Assembly: GCA_017889635.1 (NCBI GenBank)
Contig: JAGGAC010000055.1
Coordinates: forward strand, 1 to 43,145
Reading direction: 5' to 3'
DNA: 43,145 nucleotides
Source: Bacillota bacterium
GTDB taxonomy: Bacteria; Bacillota; Negativicutes; Sporomusales; CTSoil-080
Shown: positions 1 to 6,884 of the stretch, one piece after another
Numbering within the stretch: position 1 is the stretch's first letter
Layout of the letters: every line of letters begins with the position of its first letter
Position numbers and translations under genes: made by a program
Notes under the pieces: model-generated
Told to the model about the DNA's origin: nothing
Database searches by the model: none
Seen by the model: only the letters and a program-made list of their open reading frames with translations

Positions 1-35
1 TTTTTTTATGCTTTTTTTGCAAAGTTAAGATAATA

Positions 36-88
36 AAACAGCCTAAGCCAAGATAATGGAGATTTTTTTTGTTTAGGCTGTTTTTGTT
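36..88 (+). terminator. Rho-independent terminator at the left edge
   Basis: An inverted repeat (AACAGCCTAA near 38-47 and TTAGGCTGTT near 73-82) is followed by a T-rich stretch. It probably ends transcription of a gene lying to the left of the window. A-rich sequence on the other side means it may also work on the minus strand, behind the XRE gene. Confidence 0.6.
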
Positions 89-259
89 TTCAGTTATATG
101 TTGTGCTGGAATTCAACAAAATAAATTAGGTTGATTAGGTTTGATAAATCTAGATAAGAAATAAATATTTAGAAAATTTTACTAAATACATATACCTTTT
201 TGCATTAATTTGTACGGATAAATAAATAGAAGGAGTTGTATAAAATGGAAGAACTTGTT

Positions 260-658
260 TTATCCAGGGGTAGAATTATGATTTTTAAGTTCTTCCAGCC
301 ATTGGAGTTCATCCATTAATTTTTGCCTAAAGAGAGGAGAGAGTTGGGAGATTCGCCTGGCGCAGCATAGAAATTCGGCTGACATATCGTGATCGTATAA
401 TCGTTGTCTAATAGTTGCCGGGGCTTTTTCAATATAGCCTAGATAAATAAGTTCTTCCGCATTAGCTCCTAATACTTCGGCCAGTGTTTTTGATACTTCT
501 TCGGATGGTGGTGGTAAATGGCCGCTTTGCAGTTTTGAAATATAGGATGGATCGATAGAGTGGTTACGTTCTCGGCATTGTTGGGCAATTTGTCTTAAAG
601 ATAAGCCGCTGTGTTTGATGTAGTGAGACAAAAGTTGACGATAATATATTCTTTCCAT
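260..658 (-). CDS. XRE-family helix-turn-helix repressor
   Basis: This 132-residue protein has an N-terminal XRE/Cro-CI DNA-binding domain at about residues 7-72, seen in the run SLRQIAQQC...DPSYISKLQSG, where the second segment is the recognition helix. The C-terminal 60 residues have no recognisable catalytic or peptidase domain, so it is not a LexA/CI-type self-cleaving repressor. It is transcribed away from the phage tail genes, from a promoter at 688-717, across a divergent control region holding repeated AATATTTA motifs. That layout fits a repressor of the tail cassette. The start is ATG with an AAAGGTG ribosome site. The family call is firm; the target genes are inferred from position. 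Confidence 0.85.
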   Translation of the reverse strand: MERIYYRQLLSHYIKHSGLSLRQIAQQCRERNHSIDPSYISKLQSGHLPPPSEEVSKTLAEVLGANAEELIYLGYIEKAPATIRQRLYDHDMSAEFLCCARRISQLSPLFRQKLMDELQWLEELKNHNSTPG

Positions 659-687
659 TCTAGCACCTTTCCATTATATTACATTTT

Positions 688-717
688 ATTATAAGCTTTT
701 AACGAATTTTCAGTCAA
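688..717 (-). promoter_or_regulatory. Sigma-A type promoter of the XRE gene
   Basis: Read on the minus strand there is a -35 TTGACT (712-717), an 18-base spacer and a perfect -10 TATAAT (688-693), about 30 bases before the XRE start codon. Confidence 0.6.
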
Positions 718-762
718 CAATAACTTGGAGAGTATGACTGCAGTCCAAATTTCGTTTTAATT

Positions 763-828
763 GATAAATATTGACAAATTTTAAGGGAATATTTACCCTT
801 TTAATGTTGAATATTTACTCAACATTAA
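763..828. promoter_or_regulatory. Repeated operator-like sites in the divergent control region
   Basis: GAATATTTAC occurs twice, at 787-796 and 809-818, exactly 22 bases apart (about two helical turns). Each copy sits inside an inverted repeat: AAGGG...CCCTT (783-800) and TTAATGTTGA...TCAACATTAA (801-828, 10-base arms). A third related core in opposite orientation, GATAAATATTGAC (763-775), overlaps a possible -35 TTGACA (771-776). A separate perfect palindrome GACTGCAGTC lies at 736-745. Iterated sites between a repressor gene and its neighbours are typical phage operator architecture; binding by the XRE protein is inferred. Confidence 0.5.
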
Positions 829-846
829 AAAAGAGGGGGGATTCAT

Positions 847-891
847 ATGCGAAATTTACCAATAAAACAAGTTAAAATTAAACTTTTGTAA
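847..891 (+). CDS. 14-residue leader-like peptide
   Basis: ATG at 847 follows a very strong Shine-Dalgarno run (AGAGGGGGG) just after the operator repeats, then encodes MRNLPIKQVKIKLL and stops. It may be a real leader peptide, or the stub of an early phage gene whose remainder was deleted; the sequence after it (to about 1130) holds no ORF. No homology is recognised. Confidence 0.3.
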   Translation: MRNLPIKQVKIKLL

Positions 892-999
892 ACTATGAGT
901 GAAAGATGAAGAATGAGGAATGAGCGTAAATTTCTGTTGTTGATGCTAAAGTGTTACAAAATGCATAGAAGAAAAATTTTTATCCTGAGCGATAACGCC

Positions 1000-1040
1000 A
1001 AATGGAGCTGAAGGTAAAACCTTGGCTCCTTTGTTTTTTA
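1000..1040 (+). terminator. Hairpin with T-run upstream of the HTH gene
   Basis: GGAGC-TG-AAGG-TAAAA-CCTT-G-GCTCC (1004-1029), extended by CAAA/TTTG, is followed by TTTTGTTTTTT. This is a classic intrinsic terminator or attenuator between the leader-like peptide and the tail genes. The stretch 892-1149 otherwise holds no gene; it includes the 16-base match described for 1064-1079. Confidence 0.6.
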
Positions 1041-1149
1041 AGCTCAACCGATGGTGGTGATCTATTAAGTCTCATTTATTCCGATGATTTAGCTGAGTAA
1101 TGACGCACGCTTAGGTGTTGCTACCTGCAGATTTAGGAGGTATTTTAAT

Positions 1150-1275
1150 ATGGGCATGCCAGCGGCGGCAGCGGTCAAGCTCATGGTAAAGATGATATTA
1201 TATGTGTTCTTGCCGATATTGATCAGGGGGTGGCTGTATTATCGTCAAGACAAATGCTTGTTGTTAAGTTGTTAA
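1150..1275 (+). other. Start region of the HTH gene, apparently frameshifted
   Basis: ATG at 1150 has an excellent ribosome site (TAGGAGGT, 1134-1141), but its own frame gives only a 41-residue hydrophobic peptide that looks like an out-of-frame reading. The frame that continues into the HTH protein is open from 1149 and reads GHASGGSGQAHGKDD followed by ICVLADIDQGVAVLSSRQ, which looks like genuine protein. One missing base around 1153-1155 would join the strong start to the HTH frame, giving a protein of about 88 residues. The alternative, that the 41-residue peptide is a real small membrane protein, is possible but less likely. Confidence 0.45.
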
Positions 1276-1415
1276 AAATAGGGTATCCGATTAAAGACAT
1301 TGGTGAAATCTTAGGAATCAGTCAGGTGACAGTAAAGATGCATATCCGTCAGGCGGGGCTACGGCTTGCCTCCTATCTTAATACTACAAGGGCGGGGAGA
1401 GGGTGGAAAAAATGA
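1230..1415 (+). CDS. Small HTH protein, sigma-70 region 4/LuxR-like (phage late regulator candidate)
   Basis: The conserved part is a helix-turn-helix of the sigma-70 region 4/LuxR type: SRQMLVVKLLKIGYPIKDIG then EILGISQVTVKMHIRQAG. Proteins of this kind, such as the Xpf positive control factor of PBSX-like elements, often activate late phage genes. Used as written, the first start in frame is GTG at 1230 with a badly spaced GGGGG site, and it removes part of the natural N-terminus; see the frameshift at 1150. Its stop overlaps the next start as ATGA at 1412-1415, implying coupled translation. Activation of the tail operon is inferred. Confidence 0.6.
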   Translation: MAVLSSRQMLVVKLLKIGYPIKDIGEILGISQVTVKMHIRQAGLRLASYLNTTRAGRGWKK

Positions 1416-1609
1416 GACAATATTATACTTTGGACATGTTAGAAAACTTATATCGGTTCGAAGAACCAAATCTTTCTGAAAAAGCAGTGGAAGAAAAGGC
1501 GAAAAGCTTAAAGCGGGTCTTAAACACCATGGATATTTACTGGACCCGAAGCAATCGCCGATTTTATTCGCATAACCAACTTCAGAACTTTTTGCCGAAT
1601 TTTAATTAA
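1412..1609 (+). CDS. Small conserved-looking hypothetical protein
   Basis: This 65-residue protein begins MRQYYTLDMLENLYRFEEPN. ATG at 1412 is preferred over an in-frame GTG at 1403 because GGGGAGAGGG lies eight bases upstream and the ATG overlaps the previous stop. The sequence is helical, charged and rich in Lys, Asn and Arg, with no signal peptide or membrane segment. No family is recognised. Its place between the HTH protein and the tail genes suggests an accessory regulatory or morphogenetic role, but this is only contextual. Confidence 0.55.
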   Translation: MRQYYTLDMLENLYRFEEPNLSEKAVEEKAKSLKRVLNTMDIYWTRSNRRFYSHNQLQNFLPNFN

Positions 1610-1666
1610 TGCAACCTAACCTTATTTGTTGTTTCATGTACGGATAAAGAATGGGAGGTGATAAAC

Positions 1667-1819
1667 ATGTATTGTCCATTACTCTGCAGCAAACCCGATA
1701 ATACCGCGGTTTCATTTGGCCAATGTATGGAAGAGGCGTGTGCCTGGTGGATTAGCAGCACCGAAAAATGTGCTATCTGTGAACTTGGCGTGTACGCCGG
1801 CAATCAGTCAGAAGCTTAA
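1667..1819 (+). CDS. 50-residue cysteine-rich protein
   Basis: ATG at 1667 follows GGGAGGTG. The protein has six cysteines: C3 and C7 near the N-terminus, C20 and C25, and a C35-X2-C38 pair. This spacing could hold a zinc ion or form a small treble-clef-like knuckle; there is no signal peptide. It lies directly upstream of the tail-terminator gene with a 20-base gap, so it is probably in the same transcript. No known family is recognised. Confidence 0.55.
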   Translation: MYCPLLCSKPDNTAVSFGQCMEEACAWWISSTEKCAICELGVYAGNQSEA

Positions 1820-1839
1820 TTTAGAAAGGAGAAGGTGAC

Positions 1840-2316
1840 GTGGTTACCACATTAAAACTAAGCGACATTATCAGTAAATGGCGGGACGCTTTACAGGCCA
1901 GCACGTCAATACAAACCTACTGTACTACAAATTTTAGTCAGACGCCCAAGATCTATGTCGGCATTAACGGCAAAAGTGCGCCGGCGGATACCGATTGCCC
2001 GTTAATTATTCTTTATCCCGGATCAAAATCGGAAGGGCTGGAACTAGCGGAATATACCTATAAACTAACTGTTGCCTGGATCATCATCAAAGATGCGACC
2101 ACTACGACCGATAATATAACGGAATATACGGGAGTTTCGGAATGTGATGAACTGGGTCAATTAATTTATCAGGAACTGGCCGAACTGAGCGCAGATAATC
2201 CTATTAGCGAAGTACACTACAACATCGAGCCGGTGGCCTACTATCCGCGTTTTCCCGGACGAATGGACATCACATTAAAAATTAAGCCAGTTAATGGCTA
2301 TAGTATTGATTACTAG
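1840..2316 (+). CDS. Phage tail terminator/neck-like protein (lambda U position)
   Basis: This 158-residue protein starts at GTG 1840 behind AAAGGAGAAGG. Size, mixed alpha/beta character and position directly before the tail tube match the tail-terminator or tail-completion proteins of long-tailed phages (lambda gpU, SPP1 gp17), which cap the tube and join it to the head. The middle holds PLIILYPGSKSEGLEL and a beta-rich KLTVAWIIIK stretch; the end (RMDITLKIKPV) is a strand typical of these folds. Function is assigned mainly from gene order. If no head is made, a terminator would still be needed to stop tube growth in a tailocin. Confidence 0.5.
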   Translation: MVTTLKLSDIISKWRDALQASTSIQTYCTTNFSQTPKIYVGINGKSAPADTDCPLIILYPGSKSEGLELAEYTYKLTVAWIIIKDATTTTDNITEYTGVSECDELGQLIYQELAELSADNPISEVHYNIEPVAYYPRFPGRMDITLKIKPVNGYSIDY

Positions 2317-2328
2317 GAGGTACAAAAA

Positions 2329-3279
2329 ATGTCAAGAGCAAAAGGATATAACTCTCAATTAGCTTTGGGGTACGAAACTACATACGGTAGTACACCAACA
2401 TCTGTTATCGGCTATAATATGCCGTTTAGCCAATCAAAAATCGGGATAACCCAAAAAACGATTGATTCGACAACTATTCGCGGTCGCCGGGATAAGGACG
2501 AGCCGGCTGTTGGCAATATCGATGTATCCGGCAGTATTGTTGTGCCAATCGATCAAATCGGTATCGGCTACTGGCTGCGGGCGATGTTTGGCACTCCGAC
2601 GACTACCGGATCTGCTGATCCGTATACTCATGTGTTTAAAGTAACCGATAGTCAGCCGTCGCTGGTGCTTGAGCAGCAATACTCGGATATTCCGGCTTAT
2701 GAAATGTACAATGGCTGCAAAGTGAACAAGTTTTCTTTCACTTACGGCGGCGATAATGAACTTACAGCCACTATTGATTTGCTTGGGGCAAAACGGATGC
2801 TCGGCACGGCAACCTTCGCTTCGACACTGGCTGATCTGTCACTAACGAAATTCAGCAATTTCCAGGGGGCAATTGAAGAAGGCGGCTCGCAGCTTGCGAT
2901 TGTTACTGAGGCCAGCCTGACTGCTGACTTCGGTTTGGATGCCAATTCCTACGCCATCGGCGGCGGAGGTTGCCGTACCGCCCTGCCGGAAGGATATCTG
3001 CAGGTATCCGGAAATATTAAGGCGTTTTTTGAAGATACGGTATTACTTAATAAGGCGATAAATAATACCCAAACTTCGCTAAATTTTAAATTTACTGATG
3101 ATACGTATAGTTTGGGATTTTATATGGAAGAAGCAATCTTTCAGCAAGCTTCCCCCGGAATCGAAAACGAAAAGGGAATCCTGATAAATCTGCCGTTTAA
3201 GGCGTTTTACAAGAGTGGTACTGGCAGCAGCATTATTGTGGCCACGCTGGTGAATAGCCAGTCGGCGTATGCGGAATAA
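2329..3279 (+). CDS. Phage major tail tube protein
   Basis: This 316-residue protein begins MSRAKGYNSQLALGYETTYG, the characteristic opening of Firmicutes long-tailed phage tube proteins. It then has repeated beta segments, for example FKVTDSQPSLVLEQQY and KVNKFSFTYGGDNELTATID. Such proteins stack as hexameric rings to make the tail tube. It is longer than typical tube proteins (about 150-250 residues), which suggests an added domain. It has a clear GGAGG site and starts 13 bases after the terminator-like gene. The gene appears intact. Directly downstream, the usual tail-assembly chaperone pair and tape measure are absent. Confidence 0.8.
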   Translation: MSRAKGYNSQLALGYETTYGSTPTSVIGYNMPFSQSKIGITQKTIDSTTIRGRRDKDEPAVGNIDVSGSIVVPIDQIGIGYWLRAMFGTPTTTGSADPYTHVFKVTDSQPSLVLEQQYSDIPAYEMYNGCKVNKFSFTYGGDNELTATIDLLGAKRMLGTATFASTLADLSLTKFSNFQGAIEEGGSQLAIVTEASLTADFGLDANSYAIGGGGCRTALPEGYLQVSGNIKAFFEDTVLLNKAINNTQTSLNFKFTDDTYSLGFYMEEAIFQQASPGIENEKGILINLPFKAFYKSGTGSSIIVATLVNSQSAYAE

Positions 3280-3311
3280 GGACGGGCTCAGCTAAGCAGG
3301 AGCAGATGTAA

Positions 3312-3336
3312 GGGGCTGTCTTTGTACGACAGCCCC
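3312..3336 (+). terminator. Strong hairpin between tail tube and toxin genes
   Basis: GGGGCTGTC (3312-3320) pairs perfectly with GACAGCCCC (3328-3336). No T-run follows immediately, but TTTTTT occurs at 3353-3358. A second inverted repeat (GACCTT..CCGG and CCGGAAGGTC, about 3350-3385) follows. Together these may reduce read-through into the toxin gene or mark an insertion edge. Confidence 0.45.
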
Positions 3337-3406
3337 ACTATTGTCAAACGACCTTTTTTCCGGTAGTTTAAAAACGCCGGAAGGTCAAAAAAAGGTGGTT
3401 AGAAAA

Positions 3407-4711
3407 ATGGCAGAAGAAAATACTTCTTATTTCCGGAAATTATGGAATGCTTACACCACAGGTTTGACTAACCAGCCATTATTAAATCAAGCCATGGTGA
3501 GCGAAGTATTGCCGCAATTTGTTCCCCCGCTGACACAAGAACAGACCCAACAACTTTTAGACTCGCAACAGGCAGTAAGAGATAGTTCTGATAATATTAA
3601 TATTGGACAGCAGGATAGTAGCAGTTTCGCGCAGAACGAAGCAATGCAGCAAAAATTGCATAATGAAGAATTGGTTGCCGAAAAGTCAGAGCTGTTAAGA
3701 AGAGAGCATTCTAACTGGAGCGACGGAGAGGTAACGTGGAATGCAAAATATGGAGTATTAATTGAAAATAGCGGAAACTGCCCGCCTGAAGAACGAACTC
3801 AATATGTTAGAGATCATCTGCTGGAATTCATAGCATACTTTAATTCGGGGATTAATGTTAATGATCATTTGAAGTATCAAGGGGTTAATAACTTTTATCA
3901 ATTAGCAAATATACCTACAAATCCTACTGATCCAAATACCTGTGTTGATCATCCACCGCTCACTCAAGAACAAATCGCCCTGGGACATACTTATGAAGTT
4001 TTTACATTTGGTCAGTATAATATACCGTTTATAACCCGTAATGGCGAAGTAGTTTCGGAAGACATAGAACGATTTCATAAATTAACAGAAATGTTTGTAT
4101 ATGATCCCCAGGCAAGCCTTTTAGAAAATGCACATAAAGGGCTGAGTTTGGCAGGATTTACTCCAGGTATTGGCTTTGTCCCGGATTTAGCCGACTCGGC
4201 ATTGTATGTGGGCGAAGGAAAATGGAAAGAGGCGTTATTCAGCGGGGGGGCTGCAATTCCAGGTGCTGGCGATGCTTTTGCTGCACTAAGAATGGGAAGC
4301 AAAGCTGTTAAAGGAATTGAAGCGGCGACAGAAATTGATGGTGCGGCAACGAAACTTAGTAAGGGGGCAGATAAAGCTGGTCCTAACATTACCGAATCAC
4401 CAGTTCTAAAAGATAGCCCATATAATCCTGATACCGTTGCAGATAGAGTGAAACCAGAATACAAGGCAAATCCTGCTCATGATCCAGGAAGTTCATTGTT
4501 CAATCCGAGAAAGACGCCTGAACCAACTGATGCTGCATCAGTGTATCAAATTTCAGTTAGGGCTGATATGGGAACATGGTATGGGCAAGGGGCAGATGGG
4601 CAGATTTATCGATATTTTAGTGATAATGCTGGGGGTGCTCATTTTAGTGGTATTGTATCGAAAGAACAAGTGCCAGCAGATATACTCAGGCAATTAGGTA
4701 TAAAATACTAG
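3407..4711 (+). CDS. Polymorphic-toxin-like protein in the tape-measure slot
   Basis: The predicted product is 434 residues. ATG at 3407 is chosen because AAAGGTGG lies eight bases upstream; an in-frame TTG at 3341 adds 22 residues but has no ribosome site. The N-terminal half is hydrophilic and Gln/Asn-rich, with no recognised domain and no signal peptide. The middle has the hydrophobic Gly/Pro segment common before the toxic tip of polymorphic toxins (SLAGFTPGIGFVPDLADSAL then GGAAIPGAGDAFAAL). The last 60 residues (VYQISVRADMGTWYGQGADG, then YRYFSDNAGGAHFSG) form a compact C-terminal module, the likely toxic domain, of a family I cannot name. An Imm42-type gene follows 10 bases later. It looks more AT-rich than the flanking tail genes, suggesting acquisition. 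Confidence 0.7.
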   Translation: MAEENTSYFRKLWNAYTTGLTNQPLLNQAMVSEVLPQFVPPLTQEQTQQLLDSQQAVRDSSDNINIGQQDSSSFAQNEAMQQKLHNEELVAEKSELLRREHSNWSDGEVTWNAKYGVLIENSGNCPPEERTQYVRDHLLEFIAYFNSGINVNDHLKYQGVNNFYQLANIPTNPTDPNTCVDHPPLTQEQIALGHTYEVFTFGQYNIPFITRNGEVVSEDIERFHKLTEMFVYDPQASLLENAHKGLSLAGFTPGIGFVPDLADSALYVGEGKWKEALFSGGAAIPGAGDAFAALRMGSKAVKGIEAATEIDGAATKLSKGADKAGPNITESPVLKDSPYNPDTVADRVKPEYKANPAHDPGSSLFNPRKTPEPTDAASVYQISVRADMGTWYGQGADGQIYRYFSDNAGGAHFSGIVSKEQVPADILRQLGIKY

Positions 4712-4721
4712 GGGGATTTAG

Positions 4722-5240
4722 ATGATAATAGGGAAGAAAGATAGGTTTGCGGTAGAGTTTGAACTTGACCAAGAATTTGGGGGAGAATGGTTATTTGGTC
4801 GACTTGGCTTTTGGATTGAGAATCAGCAGATTGGTGACTATAATCTTGGCACTTCTCTCCGTGATGTACTATTTCAAGTAAAATCGATTGTTCGTGATAA
4901 TGGTAATCGGAGTCATGAAGAGTTGTTTGGTCTAGATAAAATTGAGCTGTATAAAAGAATAAAAGGTGCACTATATGATTGTATAATAAATGAATATTAT
5001 CAAGTCGCTTTAGATGAAACTTGGGCCCGCTTTAATGTAAATATTCCTGTTGATGTATTTGATGGATGGAATTTGTTTCTTGTAGAAAACGAAAATTTGG
5101 AGCAGGCGCGTTTAATTGCAGTAAAATTAGACAACAAAGAGATTTATGAATCTATTCTTAAAAAGGGAGAGTTTGACGAGATAATAACAAGTTTATACAA
5201 AGAGCTAGACAAACTATATGAAATTGAATTGGCAAAATAA
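4722..5240 (+). CDS. Immunity protein, Imm42 family
   Basis: This 172-residue cytosolic protein begins MIIGKKDRFAVEFELDQEFG and continues with the hallmark stretch QQIGDYNLGTSLRDVLFQ, a pattern I associate with the Imm42 family of polymorphic-toxin immunity proteins. It has no signal or membrane segment, so it would neutralise a toxin acting in the cytoplasm. It starts 10 bases after the toxin stop with a GGGGG site. Pairing with the toxin is inferred from adjacency and is typical of the family. It is AT-rich like the toxin gene and unlike the tail genes on both sides. Confidence 0.75.
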   Translation: MIIGKKDRFAVEFELDQEFGGEWLFGRLGFWIENQQIGDYNLGTSLRDVLFQVKSIVRDNGNRSHEELFGLDKIELYKRIKGALYDCIINEYYQVALDETWARFNVNIPVDVFDGWNLFLVENENLEQARLIAVKLDNKEIYESILKKGEFDEIITSLYKELDKLYEIELAK

Positions 5241-5536
5241 GATGGGATACATGAATATGATAAAATTGCTGGTAAATCCAAGAGTTGAGGTGCAATGGAT
5301 ATAAAACTGTCGCTCTCTTCTTTTTCGTTAGCGATAGGTATTCCCATCTTAACGCAACTATCAATCGGACTGCAATACTATTAATTAAGCGGTGCAAGAT
5401 GTACATTAGATCCTGATGGATGACTAGAAGTAGCGACAAAAAATAATTAATTGCAAGGACGGCATTTAAAAGATGCTGTCCTTGTTGTTACAAGACTAAT
5501 TTATTGTTTAAATCAGTTTAACAAGGAGGTAAAAAA
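5241..5536 (+). other. Intergenic segment with a hairpin and a possible 29-residue peptide
   Basis: No full-size gene is seen. A hydrophobic 29-residue ORF (5295-5384) beginning MDIKLSLSSFSLAIG has a GAGGTG site four bases upstream; it may be a small membrane peptide or chance. CAAGGACGGCAT (5454-5465) pairs with ATGCTGTCCTTG (5472-5483), a likely terminator for the toxin/immunity unit. The segment is AT-rich and may be the right edge of the inserted toxin cargo. Confidence 0.4.
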
Positions 5537-5899
5537 ATGGCACAATTTCCTGATATTCAACAGCCGGTGTACCCATTAACGACAAAAATCAAAGACCCGT
5601 CACTGCAGTCTGAAATGGAAAATGGACTGGTTATCTCGCGGGCTAAGTTTACTCGGGCTCCTCAGACATTTACTTTGAAATGGACTGCTCTGCCCGCAGC
5701 GGATTACGCGACTCTGCGGGATTTTTACCGTGAAACGGTTTACGGTGGAAGTTTGGCTTTTGACTGGTATTATCCAACGGTGGTCGATGATTCGTATTCC
5801 GGGACTTTATTTTCGGTTCGGTTTACGGGCGGAGACATTAGTTTTGAATTGGCGGCACCGGGCTACTATTCCGGTACGCTGACCATCCAGGAGGTGTAA
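5537..5899 (+). CDS. Phage minor tail protein (lambda M position)
   Basis: The 120-residue product begins MAQFPDIQQPVYPLTTKIKD and is almost all beta, with Trp-rich segments (FTLKWTALPAADYATLRDFY and SLAFDWYYPTVVDDSY). Small beta-sandwich tail-tip proteins in the lambda M position have this length and place, immediately before L- and K-like genes. In lambda, gpM helps build the tail tip around the tape measure. It has an AAGGAGGT site and starts after the toxin/immunity insertion; its stop is followed two bases later by the next start. Confidence 0.6.
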   Translation: MAQFPDIQQPVYPLTTKIKDPSLQSEMENGLVISRAKFTRAPQTFTLKWTALPAADYATLRDFYRETVYGGSLAFDWYYPTVVDDSYSGTLFSVRFTGGDISFELAAPGYYSGTLTIQEV

Positions 5900-5901
5900 T
5901 A

Positions 5902-6408
5902 ATGCTTAATTTGTCAGTAGCCGGTGTGCTGGAGAAAAGCCAGCTGTCCAGTGACGGCGTGTGGCTGCTGCTGGTGGAAGTCGCCATCCCGGATTCGGAT
6001 GAATCGTTGCGCTTGGTGCATAATAACGAGGATATCACCTGGAACGGCTATACCTGGACGGCCTTTAATTTCAAACTTGGTGATGTTAAAGAAGACAATA
6101 AAGGCAAGCCGCAATCCGTGCCGCTTCAGATATCCAATGTTACGCAGACTGTCCAGGCATATGTCGAAGAGTACAGCGGCATGACCGGGACCACGGTGAC
6201 GTTGAGGGTGGTTCACTCTCAGCATTTGGATAATACCACGCCGGAATTGGAGGAAGTATTCACCGTTGAATCAACTATTTGTGACAACAAATGGGCTACT
6301 TTTTCGCTGACCGCGTGCGACGGTACGCTGCAGTCCTGCCGCGACCGGAGCAATGAGAGCCGTTATGGCGGCGAACCAAGCATTCCGGAGGGAGGACTGT
6401 ACGCGTAG
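5902..6408 (+). CDS. Phage minor tail protein (lambda L-like, DUF1833/DUF2163-type)
   Basis: This 168-residue protein contains the beta-rich core of L-type tip proteins (WLLLVEVAIPDSDESLRLV, then VPLQISNVTQTVQAYVEE) and a C-terminal cysteine region (STICDNKWATFSLTACDGTL, QSCRDRSN). In lambda gpL, C-terminal cysteines bind a 4Fe-4S cluster; here only three cysteines are visible near the end (in TIC, TAC and QSC), so cluster binding is uncertain and the end may be shortened. It is coupled to the M-like gene and separated from the K-like gene by a hairpin. Confidence 0.6.
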   Translation: MLNLSVAGVLEKSQLSSDGVWLLLVEVAIPDSDESLRLVHNNEDITWNGYTWTAFNFKLGDVKEDNKGKPQSVPLQISNVTQTVQAYVEEYSGMTGTTVTLRVVHSQHLDNTTPELEEVFTVESTICDNKWATFSLTACDGTLQSCRDRSNESRYGGEPSIPEGGLYA

Positions 6409-6453
6409 AGTCTGGGGATTAGAAAAAAGCAAAACCAAAAGTGAAGTAATATT

Positions 6454-6475
6454 AATCGCCGTCAGGCGATTTTTT
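6454..6475 (+). terminator. Small intrinsic terminator-like hairpin between L- and K-like genes
   Basis: AATCGCC-GTCA-GGCGATT followed by TTTT. In a late operon this more likely modulates relative transcript levels or RNA processing than ends the transcript, because the K-like gene starts only 14 bases later. Confidence 0.5.
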
Positions 6476-6488
6476 AGTTGGGGGTACA

Positions 6489-6884
6489 ATGAAAATAAAA
6501 TTGGACGACCTAATCGGTCTGCAGTTTGTTGACGGTGGCCGCGATTCGGCTGTCGGCCTTGACTGTTGGGGACTTTCGACAGAGGTTTTTCGGCGTTATG
6601 GGATAGAATTGCCGGATTACAAAATATCCTGCGAAGACGCCAGCCGGATTGACAGCGAAGTGAAGCAACAGAAGCTATTTTGGCGTAGGTGTGAGGGGGA
6701 AATCCCAATACCGGCGCTGGTCGTCATCCGGTTTACCGTATTTTGCGACCATACGGGAGTTTATATCGGTAAAGGGAAATTTATTCATACCCGTAAGGAG
6801 GTCGGCGTTAATATTGACCGCGTCGACAGTCCGGCCTGGTCAAAACGCATCGATGGATTCTACGTTCCGGAGGTGATGAAATGA
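6489..6884 (+). CDS. NlpC/P60 family tail-tip peptidase (lambda K position)
   Basis: The 131-residue protein has the NlpC/P60 catalytic pattern: nucleophile Cys26 in LDCWGL, His88 in FCDHTGVYIG, and a downstream polar residue around His100 (KFIHTRKE). These enzymes cut peptidoglycan stem peptides, and in phage tails they aid wall penetration. It is a single-domain version lacking the N-terminal JAB domain of lambda gpK. Its stop overlaps the ATG of the tip protein (ATGA at 6881-6884). GGGGG lies upstream of the start. Confidence 0.75.
   Translation: MKIKLDDLIGLQFVDGGRDSAVGLDCWGLSTEVFRRYGIELPDYKISCEDASRIDSEVKQQKLFWRRCEGEIPIPALVVIRFTVFCDHTGVYIGKGKFIHTRKEVGVNIDRVDSPAWSKRIDGFYVPEVMK

Noticed and set aside
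245-319. 24-residue ORF on the plus strand with an AAGGAG site, antisense to the XRE gene end
   Set aside because: It overlaps the XRE coding end, is very short and shows no protein-like pattern; the ribosome site is probably chance.
1100-1149. Possible riboswitch-like structured leader before the HTH gene
   Set aside because: The stretch contains a short stem but no match to the consensus of any riboswitch class I could recall.
2434-2679. Open frames on both strands inside the tail tube gene
   Set aside because: They are shadows of the tail tube coding frame, with no ribosome site and unlikely composition.
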